Both the position numbers and the translations under genes were made by a program. Positions 8,882 through 18,195 of a stretch of DNA of 54,708 bases are shown piece after piece. The stretch comes from Bacilli bacterium (GTDB lineage Bacteria > Bacillota > Bacilli > Bacillales > Amphibacillaceae): NCBI GenBank assembly GCA_012838505.1, contig DUPD01000011.1, positions 1 through 54,708 on the forward strand, given 5' to 3'. The notes under the pieces are model-generated. The model ran no database searches, was not told the origin of the DNA, and saw only the letters and a program-made list of their open reading frames with translations. How positions within the stretch are numbered: position 1 is the first letter of the stretch; each line of letters starts with the position of its first letter.

Positions 8882-9026
8882 TTACTCCATCTCCTTTGAC
8901 ATTCAATTGCTATCTCAATTGTAGCGGAAACCGGTTGAAATTTACACAATATAATTACAAATGAATCAATTTCATAATTACCTAATTGAGTATAAAACAC
9001 GAATGATTGTGTTAGCCTACACACCC

Positions 9027-9160
9027 GTGATCTCCGCTACCGGTGGACGCTTTCCTCGGGCACGGCCTCAGCTAGCTAAGAAAAGCTTAAGAAGCTTTTC
9101 TTAGCGGATCTTCGGACACGTGCTTTTCCCGATGGAGTCGCCACCGTCCGCTCTGATCAC
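9027..9160. repeat. 134-bp intergenic palindromic element with a 31-nt perfect hairpin
   Basis: The outer arms match each other imperfectly (GTGATC...CGGTGG against CCACCG...GATCAC), then come GC-rich inner arms (CTCGGGCACG against CGTGCTTTTCCCGA). At the centre, 9075-9105, is a perfect 14-bp stem GCTAAGAAAAGCTT with an AAG loop. It is much richer in GC than its surroundings and contains no gene. It resembles the GC-rich intergenic palindromes scattered in several Bacillaceae genomes. The rest of the 8882-9281 gap shows nothing recognisable. Confidence 0.7.
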
Positions 9161-9281
9161 TTAATTTGACTTCCTTATTAACAGATGATGTCATAATTTT
9201 ATCTGTTAATGTTCGTGTTTTCATTATGAATTCAGCATTATGAAATCCACTCAAATAGATAGCCAATTAAACTCAAGCAAC

Positions 9282-9509
9282 CTATTGTTGATAGACGCCA
9301 ACTTTATTTCGACCACTTCTTTTAGCACCAAGGTACATCGCACGGTCCGCTAATCGAATTAACGCATTAATGTCTTCGGTCTCTTTTGGATAACTTGCTA
9401 CACCAATACTAACGGTTATATTAAGTAATACTTCTGGATGATTTTCCTTCATATAATTATGACCAATAAGCTCACAATCTACCGCACTTCCGTTTGGTGG
9501 CCCTGTCAT
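9282..9509 (-). pseudogene. Truncated GGDEF (diguanylate cyclase) remnant, C-terminal end only
   Basis: About 50 residues near the C-terminus match the last part of a GGDEF domain: ITVSIGVASYP followed by LIRLADRAMYLGAKRSGRNKV. The active-site GGDEF loop, the metal-binding residues and all sensor domains are missing, so this cannot make cyclic di-GMP. The 5' break lies at a perfect 17-bp inverted repeat, and the first dozen codons do not look like a GGDEF protein. No ribosome site suits a start here. It is a relic of a gene once lying after valS. Confidence 0.75.
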
Positions 9510-9548
9510 TGGGAGAACGGTCTCACGCCCCTTCTCCCAATGACAGGG
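9501..9548. repeat. Perfect 17-bp inverted repeat at the GGDEF break point
   Basis: CCCTGTCATTGGGAGAA and its exact complement flank a 14-base loop. No U-run follows on either side, so it is not an intrinsic terminator. It coincides with the edge of the truncated GGDEF gene and may be the footprint of a mobile or palindromic element. Confidence 0.7.
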
Positions 9549-9597
9549 TTAAATATTTCCCCCATAAACATTTTACTCATACGTAGCTCTTCGGAGT

Positions 9598-12243
9598 TTA
9601 CTTGTTTAATTCATTTAAGCGATTAACTACTTTCTCGCGTTGCTCTAAATATTCCTGCTCTTTTTCTTTTTCAGCTGCGACAACTTGCTCGGGTGCTTTT
9701 TTGACAAAGCTAGCATTACCTAATTTCTTTTGCACACGGTCGACTTCTTTATTTAATTTCTCAAGTTCTGTTTCAAGTCGAGCGATTTCTTTCTCATAAT
9801 CAATCAAGCCTGCTAGTGGCAAGTAAAGCTCTGCACCCGACACAACAGCTGACATTGATTCTGCTGGTGCAACTGCATCTACGTTGATTGTTAAGTTTTC
9901 TGTACGACAGAAGCGTTCAATATAATGTTGATTTTGCTTCAGTTCTTCAGCAATTTGCTCATTATTTGCTTTAATAACAAGATCAATTGGTTTCGACATT
10001 GGCGTGTCAACTTCAGCTCGAATGTTCCGCACCGAACGAATAATATCAACTAAATGCTTCATTTCTGTAGCTGCTTGCTCATTTGACAGGCTTTCATTAA
10101 TCTCTGGCCAGCTTGCTTGCGTGATTGACTCTCCTTCGTGAGGGATGTGTTGCCAAATTTCTTCAGTCACGAATGGCATAAATGGATGAAGCATCCTTAG
10201 TATTTGATCAAGTACGTAAGCTAAAATTGAACGTGTTGTCTGCTTCGCCTCTTCATCTTCTCCGTTTAGTGGGATTTTGGCCATTTCGATATACCAATCA
10301 CAGAAATCATCCCAAATAAAGTTATAGAGATAACGTCCAACCTCGCCATAATCATAACGCTCACTGTGGCGATTGACTTGTGCAATCGTTTCATTGAGAC
10401 GCGTTAAAATCCACTCATCGGCTACATTTTTCTTGCCTGTTAGATCGATCGATTCAGTCGTTAATCCATCAAGGTTCATAATCACGAACCGTGAAGCATT
10501 CCAAATTTTATTAATAAAGTTCCAAGTTGATTCAACCTTTTCCCACTGGAAACGAACATCTTGACCAGGTGATGAACCAGTTGCCAAGAAATAACGCAGT
10601 GCGTCTGCACCATACTTTTCGATTACGTCCATTGGATCGACACCATTATTAAGTGATTTACTCATCTTGCGCCCATCTGAGTCCCGAACTAAACCGTGAA
10701 TCAAGACATCTTTAAATGGACGCTGATCAGTAAAATGCTTCGATTGGAAAATCATTCGTGCAACCCAGAAGAAAATAATGTCATAGCCAGTTACAAGTGT
10801 ATTTGTCGGGAAGTAACGTTTAAAGTCTGCATCATCAGTATCTGGCCAATTTAATGTTGAAAATGGCCATAGTGCTGATGAGAACCACGTATCCAAGACA
10901 TCCTCATCTTGCTCCCAATTTTCAATGTCTGTTGGCGCTTCTTTACCAACATAGATTTCACCTGTTTCTTTATGATACCAGGCTGGAATTCGGTGTCCCC
11001 ACCAAAGTTGACGTGAAATACACCAATCACGGATATTATCCATCCAGCGTAAATAGGTGCCCTCAAAACGGTCTGGAACAAAGTTAACTTTTTGATCTGG
11101 ATCTTGTTGCATTTTAACCGCCTCTTCAGCAAGAGGTTGCATCCGGACAAACCATTGTGTTGATAAATACGGTTCAACAACAACGCCTGTTCTTTCCGAG
11201 TGACCAACAGAGTGAATGTGCTCTTCAATTTCAAATAGCGTTCCGTCTGCTTGGAGGTCTTTAACGATCTGCTTTCGACATTCAAATCGATCCATACCTT
11301 CATATTTACCGGCATTCTCATTCATTGTTCCATCTTCATTCATCACAAGAACGCGTTCAAGATTGTGGCGATTACCGATCTCAAAGTCATTTGGATCGTG
11401 AGCTGGTGTGATTTTTACCGCCCCTGAGCCAAATTCGCGATCAACATAAGTATCCGCAACAATTTCAATTTCACGACCAACAATCGGTAAAATAACTTTT
11501 TTACCAATTAAATGTTGGTAACGCTCATCTTTCGGGTGAACGGCGATCGCAGTATCACCTAACATCGTCTCCGGACGTGTTGTGGCAATTTCAATGTGAC
11601 CCGAGCCATCCTTCAGTGGATATTTCATATGATAGAAATGCCCAGTCACTTCTTCGTGGATCACTTCAATATCAGATAATGCCGTTTGATTTGAAGGATC
11701 CCAGTTAATAATATATTCACCACGATAAATTAAATCTTCTTCATATAATTTAATGAAAACTTCCTTAACTGCTTCTGACAATCCCTCATCAAGTGTGAAA
11801 CGCTCTTTTGAATAGTCTAAGCCAAGCCCGAGACTCTCCCATTGTTCGCGAATGAAATCAGCATAAGATTCCTTCCACTCCCACGACTTTTCGAGAAATT
11901 TCTCTCGACCTAAATCATAGCGACTGACGCCTTCCTCACGCAGTTTAGCTTCAACTCTAGCCTGCGTTGCAATACCGGCATGGTCCATTCCCGGTAAATA
12001 AAGCACATCATAACCCTGCATCCGCTTCATTCTTGTAATAATATCTTGTAATGTCGTATCCCATGCATGGCCAATATGGAGCTTTCCAGTTACGTTGGGT
12101 GGCGGAATCACTATCGTGTACGGCTGTTTTTTCGGATCTCCAGTTGCTTCGAAAAATTTACCATCAACCCAATATTGATAGCGCCCTTTCTCAACGGCGG
12201 CAGAATCATATTTCGGGGGTAAATTATGTTGCTCTTTTGTCAT
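9598..12243 (-). CDS. valS: Valyl-tRNA synthetase
   Basis: An 881-residue class I synthetase of normal length. The HIGH signature is seen in [16 protein letters not shown] at about residue 47, the KMSKS loop in [11 protein letters not shown] near 525, the editing domain CP1 between about 190 and 340 ([18 protein letters not shown]), and a C-terminal coiled-coil tRNA-binding arm from about residue 810 ([15 protein letters not shown]). It charges tRNA-Val and edits Thr-tRNA. It is transcribed after a T-box leader and lies upstream of folC, as in B. subtilis. Confidence 0.98.
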   Translation of the reverse strand: MTKEQHNLPPKYDSAAVEKGRYQYWVDGKFFEATGDPKKQPYTIVIPPPNVTGKLHIGHAWDTTLQDIITRMKRMQGYDVLYLPGMDHAGIATQARVEAKLREEGVSRYDLGREKFLEKSWEWKESYADFIREQWESLGLGLDYSKERFTLDEGLSEAVKEVFIKLYEEDLIYRGEYIINWDPSNQTALSDIEVIHEEVTGHFYHMKYPLKDGSGHIEIATTRPETMLGDTAIAVHPKDERYQHLIGKKVILPIVGREIEIVADTYVDREFGSGAVKITPAHDPNDFEIGNRHNLERVLVMNEDGTMNENAGKYEGMDRFECRKQIVKDLQADGTLFEIEEHIHSVGHSERTGVVVEPYLSTQWFVRMQPLAEEAVKMQQDPDQKVNFVPDRFEGTYLRWMDNIRDWCISRQLWWGHRIPAWYHKETGEIYVGKEAPTDIENWEQDEDVLDTWFSSALWPFSTLNWPDTDDADFKRYFPTNTLVTGYDIIFFWVARMIFQSKHFTDQRPFKDVLIHGLVRDSDGRKMSKSLNNGVDPMDVIEKYGADALRYFLATGSSPGQDVRFQWEKVESTWNFINKIWNASRFVIMNLDGLTTESIDLTGKKNVADEWILTRLNETIAQVNRHSERYDYGEVGRYLYNFIWDDFCDWYIEMAKIPLNGEDEEAKQTTRSILAYVLDQILRMLHPFMPFVTEEIWQHIPHEGESITQASWPEINESLSNEQAATEMKHLVDIIRSVRNIRAEVDTPMSKPIDLVIKANNEQIAEELKQNQHYIERFCRTENLTINVDAVAPAESMSAVVSGAELYLPLAGLIDYEKEIARLETELEKLNKEVDRVQKKLGNASFVKKAPEQVVAAEKEKEQEYLEQREKVVNRLNELNK

Positions 12244-12281
12244 CTTATTTCCTCCTAATTTGGTACAGTCATTTTTGCATC

Positions 12282-12545
12282 AAAAAAACCCAATTTATCC
12301 TCTAAATAAAAAGGACGAATTGGGTTAAACATTCCGTGGTACCACCTTTGTTTACAGCCTAAATAAGCTGTACACTTCATTGATTGATAACGGTTTTAAA
12401 CCGGTTTTACCTATTGATCGATTGACGTTCAGTAAAACAACATCCAAGGCTACCTTCTGCGGGCGAGTGACTTAGAAATCTTTCAGCACGTGATTCCCTC
12501 TCTAAAAGTATCGTCAGCATACTCTTCCTCTTCATCGTTATTAAA
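12282..12545 (-). promoter_or_regulatory. T-box leader of valS
   Basis: On the minus strand there is an AGTA-containing stem I (GAAGAGGAAGAGTA), an AGAGAG-like bulge, GCTGAAA, and the T-box core GGTGGTACCACGG (about 12334-12346). It ends in a terminator with stem AACCCAATT/AATTGGGTT and seven Ts (12282-12326). The likely specifier codon is GTC followed by A (12471-12469), which aligns with TTC-A in the pheS leader of this window. Uncharged tRNA-Val would favour read-through into valS. Confidence 0.92.
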
Positions 12546-12561
12546 AATATATCTATACGCT

Positions 12562-12591
12562 ATTTTAGCCAATAACCACTACTAAAGTCAA
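12562..12591 (-). promoter_or_regulatory. valS promoter
   Basis: TTGACT and TAAAAT are separated by 18 bases, and the T-box stem I begins about 17 bases after the -10. Confidence 0.65.
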
Positions 12592-12669
12592 CAATCAATC
12601 ACTAAAAAGTGATACTATCGTCTAATTGTTGCATATAATACACCATTAGGTTAGTGAAGGGGTGAGAAA

Positions 12670-12858
12670 ATGTTCCGCAATAGACGCTTCCGCATTCCAC
12701 CAGAATATCGCGAATATTTAGTCCTAATCGAGCGTAGCCTAGTCCCTATTTCAATCGTGCAAATGGTTCGAACAATTTTATTCCCTTCATTGTTAGATAT
12801 TATTTTACTGGTAATCTTTATTGGCGCATACGCATTATTATACTTAGATCTTGTTTAA
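12670..12858 (+). CDS. Small membrane protein of unknown function
   Basis: A 62-residue protein with a basic N-terminus (MFRNRRFRIPPEYREY) and a hydrophobic C-terminal half (about residues 36-60), so probably one or two membrane passes. AAGGGGTGAG lies just before the ATG. It is divergent from valS and convergent with spoVID, with which it shares a bidirectional terminator. I do not recognise the family. In B. subtilis the place between spoVID and valS holds ysxE, which is absent here. Confidence 0.65.
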   Translation: MFRNRRFRIPPEYREYLVLIERSLVPISIVQMVRTILFPSLLDIILLVIFIGAYALLYLDLV

Positions 12859-12881
12859 AAAAGTTCACTTCTATAATTAAG

Positions 12882-12919
12882 AAAAAAATAAGTGTAGAAA
12901 ATTTCTACACTTATTTTTT
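12882..12919. terminator. Bidirectional terminator between the small membrane gene and spoVID
   Basis: A nearly perfect stem AATAAGTGTAGAAA/TTTCTACACTTATT is flanked by A-runs on one side and T-runs on the other. It overlaps the spoVID stop codon. Confidence 0.85.
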
Positions 12920-13859
12920 AATTTGGAATATAGATGATTTGTCCTACTTGAATATCCGTTGAATCAAGGCGATTCATTCTTTGCAGCTTAACTAAATTCA
13001 CTTGATATTTTTCCGAAATTTGTTCAAGCAAATCCTGATCTTGGACGATATACATCTTCATCTGTGCAAAGCGTTCATCTGACTCGCCACTTTGTTCAAA
13101 TAAATCCAATAAGTAAGTCGGGTGCTCGACCCGATCGTCAATCGTTCGTTCAACTTCAGATTCAACTTCGTCAGTATTATCGTCTTCATCAACAACTTCT
13201 CTTATCTCGTTTTGAACCTCAACTTTCACGTCAGGCTTCGGTTGCTCACGTTTTTTGAAAGGGACAACCTTTTCTTCCTCCTCTTTCTCCTCAGCGACTT
13301 CTTCTCCTATTTCATCGTCAGGCTGATCTTCTTTAATTTTCAAATCAAACTGAACCCGATCAGCTTCCTCATCCTCTTCTTCAGGTAGATCTTCAGCTGG
13401 TTCTTCCTCGGCCTCCACTTCACGATCATATTCAAGCCCACCAATTTGTACAGTTGCTTCTAACTCTAATTTACGAGGGTCAGGAATATGATAATCAAAA
13501 TGATCCACCTTAACTATCAAGTCAGACAGCTGACTAATTCGCTCATGTGGTATCGAAATATCAATCGGGAAATGATGGAGAAATTCGCAAATACCATTCT
13601 CATCACGTTCAACCCGTTTAAAGTATCGCGTCTGCACCTCATCGTCATCATCCACTTCAGTTTGATCAGCAACAAATTCAGGCAAATATTCTCCCGTTAA
13701 TGCAATAACTCCCCGAATCGAGACATGATCGGGATGTGATTCAATCGTTATTTCAGGGTCTAATCCAATTCCCAACATTTCTGAAACGCCTTCATTTCTG
13801 TGAAAAAATAACGTTTCAGTTAAATCAAAATGAAATGGCTTAACCTCTTTATCCGCCAT
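12918..13859 (-). CDS. spoVID: Stage VI sporulation protein D (SpoVID), short acidic form
   Basis: SpoVID is the spore-coat morphogenetic protein that makes the coat encase the forespore by binding SpoIVA and SafA. The N-terminal domain of about 160 residues matches (FHFDLTETLFFHRNEG...), a very acidic linker rich in Glu and Asp spans about 165-235, and a C-terminal LysM domain (YIVQDQDLLEQISEKYQVN...GQIIYIPN) ends the protein. At 313 residues it is much shorter than the 575-residue B. subtilis protein, mostly through a shorter linker. The ATG at 13859 has GGAGG at 7 bases; an adjacent upstream TTG is possible. The hem operon normally upstream is missing. Confidence 0.85.
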   Translation of the reverse strand: MADKEVKPFHFDLTETLFFHRNEGVSEMLGIGLDPEITIESHPDHVSIRGVIALTGEYLPEFVADQTEVDDDDEVQTRYFKRVERDENGICEFLHHFPIDISIPHERISQLSDLIVKVDHFDYHIPDPRKLELEATVQIGGLEYDREVEAEEEPAEDLPEEEDEEADRVQFDLKIKEDQPDDEIGEEVAEEKEEEEKVVPFKKREQPKPDVKVEVQNEIREVVDEDDNTDEVESEVERTIDDRVEHPTYLLDLFEQSGESDERFAQMKMYIVQDQDLLEQISEKYQVNLVKLQRMNRLDSTDIQVGQIIYIPN

Positions 13860-13862
13860 CAA

Positions 13863-14220
13863 CTCTCCTCCTCCGCTAAAATTATTATCTTCATTAACTG
13901 AAGACAGATAATTTTAATTAATAAGACGTAAAACTCTACCTATTTCAAAGACAACTTTTTCATAAAAGTACGATTATTAATACCATCAAAATACACGTCT
14001 TCTATAACAGATATATGATTTTTACAACATATTATGCTTATTCACAGGAAGGATTTATCGAAAAATTACTGACACCTAATCGCCACAGTTACTATTTTAA
14101 TAGTTTAGTGGCTGGCAATCTGTTAAAATAATATTAGATCCGAACGCGAAGTGTCTTTAGATGACGATCTCTCTATGAATAATTAGGGTATTATTATCTT
14201 ATTAAAGCTAGGTGAATCGA
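13863..14220. other. Intergenic region between divergent spoVID and the membrane gene
   Basis: These 358 bases must hold both promoters. A 38-codon open frame (14015-14131, plus strand) lacks a ribosome site and was not called. No riboswitch or repeat is visible. Confidence 0.5.
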
Positions 14221-14703
14221 ATGCGAAAGAAAAATTATTTATTGGCCTTCATCTTAATTGGTGTTGGTTTATACTTTTTACTCGAACAATTTTCAATTCC
14301 ATTTTTAGATGGTCTAATGACTTGGCCAACACTATTAATCATCCTTGGAGTCAGCTTATTCATCCATAGTTACCTTAGCCGCGACTATGATAAACTGTTT
14401 CCGAGTGTGATTTTATTGGGATTAGGAATTCATTTTCATGCAGTTGCACTTTATCCGAATTGGGTTGAACATTGGAGTGTTTATGCAATCATTATTGGTA
14501 TGGCTTTTTTAGTGCGTTACCAAAAGATGAAGGTAGGTCTTTATCCGGGGCTAATTATGCTCTTTGTTGGACTATTCATGCTCTTTTCAATTACAAATAA
14601 CCAATTTTCACAAACAATGGACTCATTGATTAAGATTATTGAAGATTACTGGCCAGTCGGATTAATTGCCTTTGGCGTTTATTTATTGTTTAAAAAGAAA
14701 TAA
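14221..14703 (+). CDS. LiaF/LiaI-type four-helix membrane protein
   Basis: A 160-residue protein made almost wholly of membrane helices: about residues 8-25, 35-52, 62-78, 88-103, 110-128 and 140-156. The N-terminal pattern (AFILIGVGLYFLLEQ...WPTLLIILGVSLF) resembles the DUF5668 membrane module of LiaF, LiaI and related envelope-stress proteins, and the C-terminal WPVGLIAFGVYLLF repeats it. No soluble C-terminal LiaF domain is present. AGGTG lies 6 bases before the ATG; an in-frame GTG nine bases upstream is less likely. It is followed by the first 52-bp repeat array. Confidence 0.6.
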   Translation: MRKKNYLLAFILIGVGLYFLLEQFSIPFLDGLMTWPTLLIILGVSLFIHSYLSRDYDKLFPSVILLGLGIHFHAVALYPNWVEHWSVYAIIIGMAFLVRYQKMKVGLYPGLIMLFVGLFMLFSITNNQFSQTMDSLIKIIEDYWPVGLIAFGVYLLFKKK

Positions 14704-14783
14704 TTCGAACGACAAAAAAACCGCAATAAATGTAACAAATAGAGCTAATCGTGCCCTCTCTCGCCGGAAAATCACCAGAGAGG

Positions 14784-15086
14784 TAACGAATAAGGGTTAA
14801 TCGTCAGAAATCGTCCTCTAGCTCGGTGTGATCTCTAACGAATAAGGGCTAATCGTCGGAAATCGGCATCTGGATCGGCGTGATCTCTAACGAATAAGGG
14901 CTAATCGTCGGAAATCGGCATCTGGCATGGTGTGATATCTAACGAATAAGGGCTAATCGTCGGAAATCGGCATCTAGCTCGGTGTGATATCTAACGAATA
15001 AGGGCTAATCGTCAGAAATCGTCCTTCGCATCATGCCAATTTCTAACGAATAGGAGCTTATCGTCAGGTATTTCACTTGAAATACC
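14784..15086 (+). repeat. 52-bp tandem palindrome array 1 (six units)
   Basis: TAACGAATA begins at 14784, 14836, 14888, 14940, 14992 and 15044, an exact 52-bp period. Each unit has a hairpin made of GATCTCTAACG...CGTC(A/G)GAAATC followed by a 17-base spacer (such as GTCCTCTAGCTCGGTGT). The final unit changes to AATAGGAGCT and runs into a 9-bp stem GGTATTTCA/TGAAATACC (15067-15086). A half-unit (AGAGCTAATCGT) lies at 14741. The array lies between the 3' ends of the LiaF-like gene and engB. Confidence 0.95.
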
Positions 15087-15149
15087 CTTGATTCCCTGAG
15101 CTTAGAAAACTCGACACTTATGTAGTAAGAAAGTTGTTGCTTAGCTACT

Positions 15150-15193
15150 AAAAAATAACCTGAACGGATTGGAAAACCGTTCAGGTTATTTTT
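15150..15193. terminator. Terminator after engB (bidirectional)
   Basis: A perfect 17-bp stem AAAAATAACCTGAACGG with a nine-base loop, with U-runs available in both directions. Confidence 0.9.
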
Positions 15194-15209
15194 ATACTCA
15201 ACCACTTCG

Positions 15210-15794
15210 TCAAGCCAAATACGATTGAATCACTTGCCAGGCGGTTTCTTTACCTTGCGCTGTTTCAGAAGAAAACGGAATCACTTGATCCTCTGGTTCG
15301 ACCGCTAATGTTTCTTTAATTAACTTTACTTGCTTATTAACTTGTCCTTTTTTAATCTTATCCAACTTTGTCGCAATAATAATCACTGGAATTTGATAAT
15401 GCTTTAAAAAATCATACATCATCACATCATCATTTGTTGGCTTATGGCGAATATCAACAACGAGAATTGTTGCTCGTAATGGCTCACGTTCGGAAAAATA
15501 CGTTTCCATCATTTTGCCCCATGCTTCACGCTCTGTTTTTGACACTTTTGCATAACCATATCCAGGTACATCGACAAAATAAAAGAACTCATTAATGAAA
15601 TAATAATTCAAAGTTTGTGTTTTTCCAGGCTTTGATGATGTTCTAGCTAAGGCTTTTCTGTTAATCATTTTGTTAATAAATGACGACTTTCCTACGTTTG
15701 ATCTGCCGGCCAATGCTATTTCTGGTAAATTTTCTGCTGGATATTGCTTTGGTGCGACGGCACTAATCGTAAATTCTGCTTGGGTAACTTTCAT
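15210..15794 (-). CDS. engB: Ribosome biogenesis GTPase EngB/YsxC
   Basis: A 194-residue TRAFAC GTPase for 50S assembly. G1 is GRSNVGKSS at about residue 32, G2 near T(K)TQTLNYY, G3 DVPGYG near 75, G4 TKLD near 142 and G5 SSETAQG near 174. The ATG at 15794, with GGAGGTG in front, is preferred over an upstream in-frame start. The gene begins one base after the lon stop, so it is co-translated with lon. In B. subtilis hemAXCDBL follows here; in this window a repeat array and spoVID follow. Confidence 0.97.
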   Translation of the reverse strand: MKVTQAEFTISAVAPKQYPAENLPEIALAGRSNVGKSSFINKMINRKALARTSSKPGKTQTLNYYFINEFFYFVDVPGYGYAKVSKTEREAWGKMMETYFSEREPLRATILVVDIRHKPTNDDVMMYDFLKHYQIPVIIIATKLDKIKKGQVNKQVKLIKETLAVEPEDQVIPFSSETAQGKETAWQVIQSYLA

Positions 15795-15795
15795 C

Positions 15796-18117
15796 CTACA
15801 CCTCCATAAGTGCATGCTCTAAAACTTGATCGAGATGGCTAACGCTAATAAAGGTTAGTGTTTCACGGACACTTTTCGGAATGTCTTCCAAATCCTTCTC
15901 ATTATCTTTAGGTAAAATAATCGTCGTTAACCCAGCTCGATGTGCGCTAAGCGTTTTTTCTTTCAGTCCACCAATTGGTAACACACGACCTCGAAGAGTA
16001 ATTTCACCTGTCATACCTACTTCTTTTTTAACAGCTCGGTTCGTTAAACTAGAGACGAGTGCTGTTGCAATCGTAATTCCAGCAGATGGACCATCTTTCG
16101 GCGTTGCACCTTCTGGGACATGAATATGAATGTCATGATTTTGATAAAAATCTGGATCAATCGATAGCTCGTCCGTCCGTGAGCGGATATAGCTTAGCGC
16201 CGCTTGGGCAGACTCTTTCATGACATCACCTAGTTTTCCAGTTAACGCGAGTTTTCCTTTTCCAGGTACAATACTTACTTCAATTGATAATGTATCGCCC
16301 CCTGCTGCTGTATAGGCAAGCCCAGTAGCTGCACCAATTTGATCTTCCGTTTCCATCATACCATAGCGATAGATCGGTTTTCCTAATAAATTTTCGAGCT
16401 GTTTTTTCGTAATAATGATCCGTTTCTTCTCTTCTGAGACATAGAGTTTTGTCGCCTTTCGACAAAGTGCAGCAATTTGACGCTCAAGCTGACGGACTCC
16501 TGCCTCTCGTGAATAGCGACGAATCAGTTGAATAATTGCTTCATCACGAATTTGCAATTGACCTTTTGTAAGTCCATGGGCTTTTAGTTGCTTTGGAATC
16601 AAATGCGCTTTTGCAATATGTTGTTTTTCCACCTCGGTATAACCCGCTATCGAAATAATTTCCATCCGGTCAAGTAGTGGAGCTGGAATTGTTTGCAACG
16701 TATTTGCTGTTGCGATAAACATAACGTTACTTAAATCATAAGGCTCTTCAATAAAATGATCACTGAATTGATTATTTTGTTCCGGATCTAACACCTCAAG
16801 CATTGCCGCTGCAGGATCACCGCGAAAATCATTCGCCATTTTATCAATTTCATCCAATAAAATAACCGGATTAATCGTGGCGGCTTTTTTCATCCCTTGA
16901 ATTATTCGACCGGGCATCGCACCAACGTAAGTTCGGCGGTGTCCTCTTATTTCCGCTTCATCACGAACACCACCAAGTGACATGCGGACAAAGCGACGAT
17001 TGATTGCACGAGCGATTGACTTTGCAAGTGATGTTTTTCCTACACCCGGTGGACCGACTAAACACAAAATTGGTCCTTGAAGACTACTTGTTAATTGCTG
17101 AACGGCTAAGTGTTCTAGCACACGCTCTTTAACTTTTTCCAAACCATAATGATCTTGATTTAAAATGTCTGTTGCCTTGTTTATTTCTAAGTGATCTTCT
17201 GTTTCTTCCGTCCAAGGTAGAGAAATAAGCCAATCCAAATAGTTGCGAATAACCGAACTTTCAGCAGATGTTTGTGGAATTCTTTCATAGCGATTTAGCT
17301 CTTTATTAGCAATCTTTAACATTCGGTCTGGCATCCCACTCTGTTCAATTTTTTCTTGCAAATCAGCGATTTCACCAGATTTTCCATCTTTATCGCCTAG
17401 TTCTTTTTGAATCGCCTTCATTTGTTCACGCAAGTAATATTCTTTTTGCGTTTGTTCGATTGATTTTTTCACCCGTCGGCCAATTTTCTGTTCAAGTCGA
17501 AGAACTTCTTGTTCATTAGAGATTAACTCAACTAGTTGCTGAGCACGGTCTTCGATCACAGTCGTTTCTAATAATTGTTGTTTGACAGCTAATTTAAGTG
17601 GTAGGTGCGAGCTAATCACATCTGTTAAACGTGATAAGTCATCAATATCCATCACACTGCTGTATGTCTCGGTCGATAATTTTTTCGACAAACCAACGTA
17701 TTTCTTGAATTGTTCCAGAAGCATACGAATTAAGGCAACCCGTTTTGGCTCGTCTATTACTTGATCATCCATTAAAATTTTCGCCTCAGCTAACATGTAT
17801 GGTTCTGCTTGTTTATAGTCGATCACTTTGGCGCGCGCTGTTCCTTCCACTAAAACACGAATTGTTCCATTCGGTAACTTTAACATTTGTTTGACATACG
17901 CAACGGTTCCAATTGAAAATAAATTATCTTGTTTTGGATCTTTAATTGCACTCTCTTTTTGCGAAATTAGTAAAATTTCTCGTTTTTGCATCATTGCCAT
18001 CTCGAGGGCTTCAACCGATGGCTTTCTTCCAATATCTAAATGCATCACAACGGCTGGATAAACAACCATTCCCCTCAATGGAAGCACAGGAATCGTTAGC
18101 TGGCTTCGTTGACTCAT
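15796..18117 (-). CDS. lon: ATP-dependent protease Lon (LonA)
   Basis: A 773-residue LonA of usual length. The N-terminal substrate-binding domain begins [14 protein letters not shown], the AAA+ module has Walker [10 protein letters not shown] at about residue 355 and Walker B ILLDEIDK near 418, and the C-terminal peptidase has the catalytic serine in DGPSAGI (about 678) with the lysine about 43 residues later in [12 protein letters not shown]. It degrades misfolded and regulatory proteins in the cytosol. GGAGG precedes the ATG. The sporulation paralogue lonB, normally between clpX and lonA, is not here. Confidence 0.98.
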   Translation of the reverse strand: MSQRSQLTIPVLPLRGMVVYPAVVMHLDIGRKPSVEALEMAMMQKREILLISQKESAIKDPKQDNLFSIGTVAYVKQMLKLPNGTIRVLVEGTARAKVIDYKQAEPYMLAEAKILMDDQVIDEPKRVALIRMLLEQFKKYVGLSKKLSTETYSSVMDIDDLSRLTDVISSHLPLKLAVKQQLLETTVIEDRAQQLVELISNEQEVLRLEQKIGRRVKKSIEQTQKEYYLREQMKAIQKELGDKDGKSGEIADLQEKIEQSGMPDRMLKIANKELNRYERIPQTSAESSVIRNYLDWLISLPWTEETEDHLEINKATDILNQDHYGLEKVKERVLEHLAVQQLTSSLQGPILCLVGPPGVGKTSLAKSIARAINRRFVRMSLGGVRDEAEIRGHRRTYVGAMPGRIIQGMKKAATINPVILLDEIDKMANDFRGDPAAAMLEVLDPEQNNQFSDHFIEEPYDLSNVMFIATANTLQTIPAPLLDRMEIISIAGYTEVEKQHIAKAHLIPKQLKAHGLTKGQLQIRDEAIIQLIRRYSREAGVRQLERQIAALCRKATKLYVSEEKKRIIITKKQLENLLGKPIYRYGMMETEDQIGAATGLAYTAAGGDTLSIEVSIVPGKGKLALTGKLGDVMKESAQAALSYIRSRTDELSIDPDFYQNHDIHIHVPEGATPKDGPSAGITIATALVSSLTNRAVKKEVGMTGEITLRGRVLPIGGLKEKTLSAHRAGLTTIILPKDNEKDLEDIPKSVRETLTFISVSHLDQVLEHALMEV

Positions 18118-18153
18118 CTTGATAACCTCCGTCTATTGATCATTCTAGAACAG

Positions 18154-18184
18154 AAAATCCCTTGTTAAAACAACAAGGGATTTT
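18154..18184 (-). terminator. Terminator after clpX
   Basis: The 13-bp stem AAAATCCCTTGTT/AACAAGGGATTTT has a five-base loop. The U-run is short, so partial read-through into lon is possible. Confidence 0.75.
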
Positions 18185-18195
18185 AAGTACGTTAA

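Noticed and set aside
8809-9024. 71-codon frame overlapping the start of folC
   Set aside because: It overlaps folC in another frame and has no ribosome site or homology.
9501-9548. Intrinsic terminator of valS
   Set aside because: The stem is strong but there is no U-run on the minus strand and the loop is long.
10851-11321. 156-codon frame inside valS
   Set aside because: It lies entirely in an alternate frame of an intact, well-conserved synthetase gene.
14015-14131. 38-codon open frame on the plus strand between spoVID and the membrane gene
   Set aside because: No ribosome site, no recognisable domain, and AT-rich composition; length is compatible with chance.
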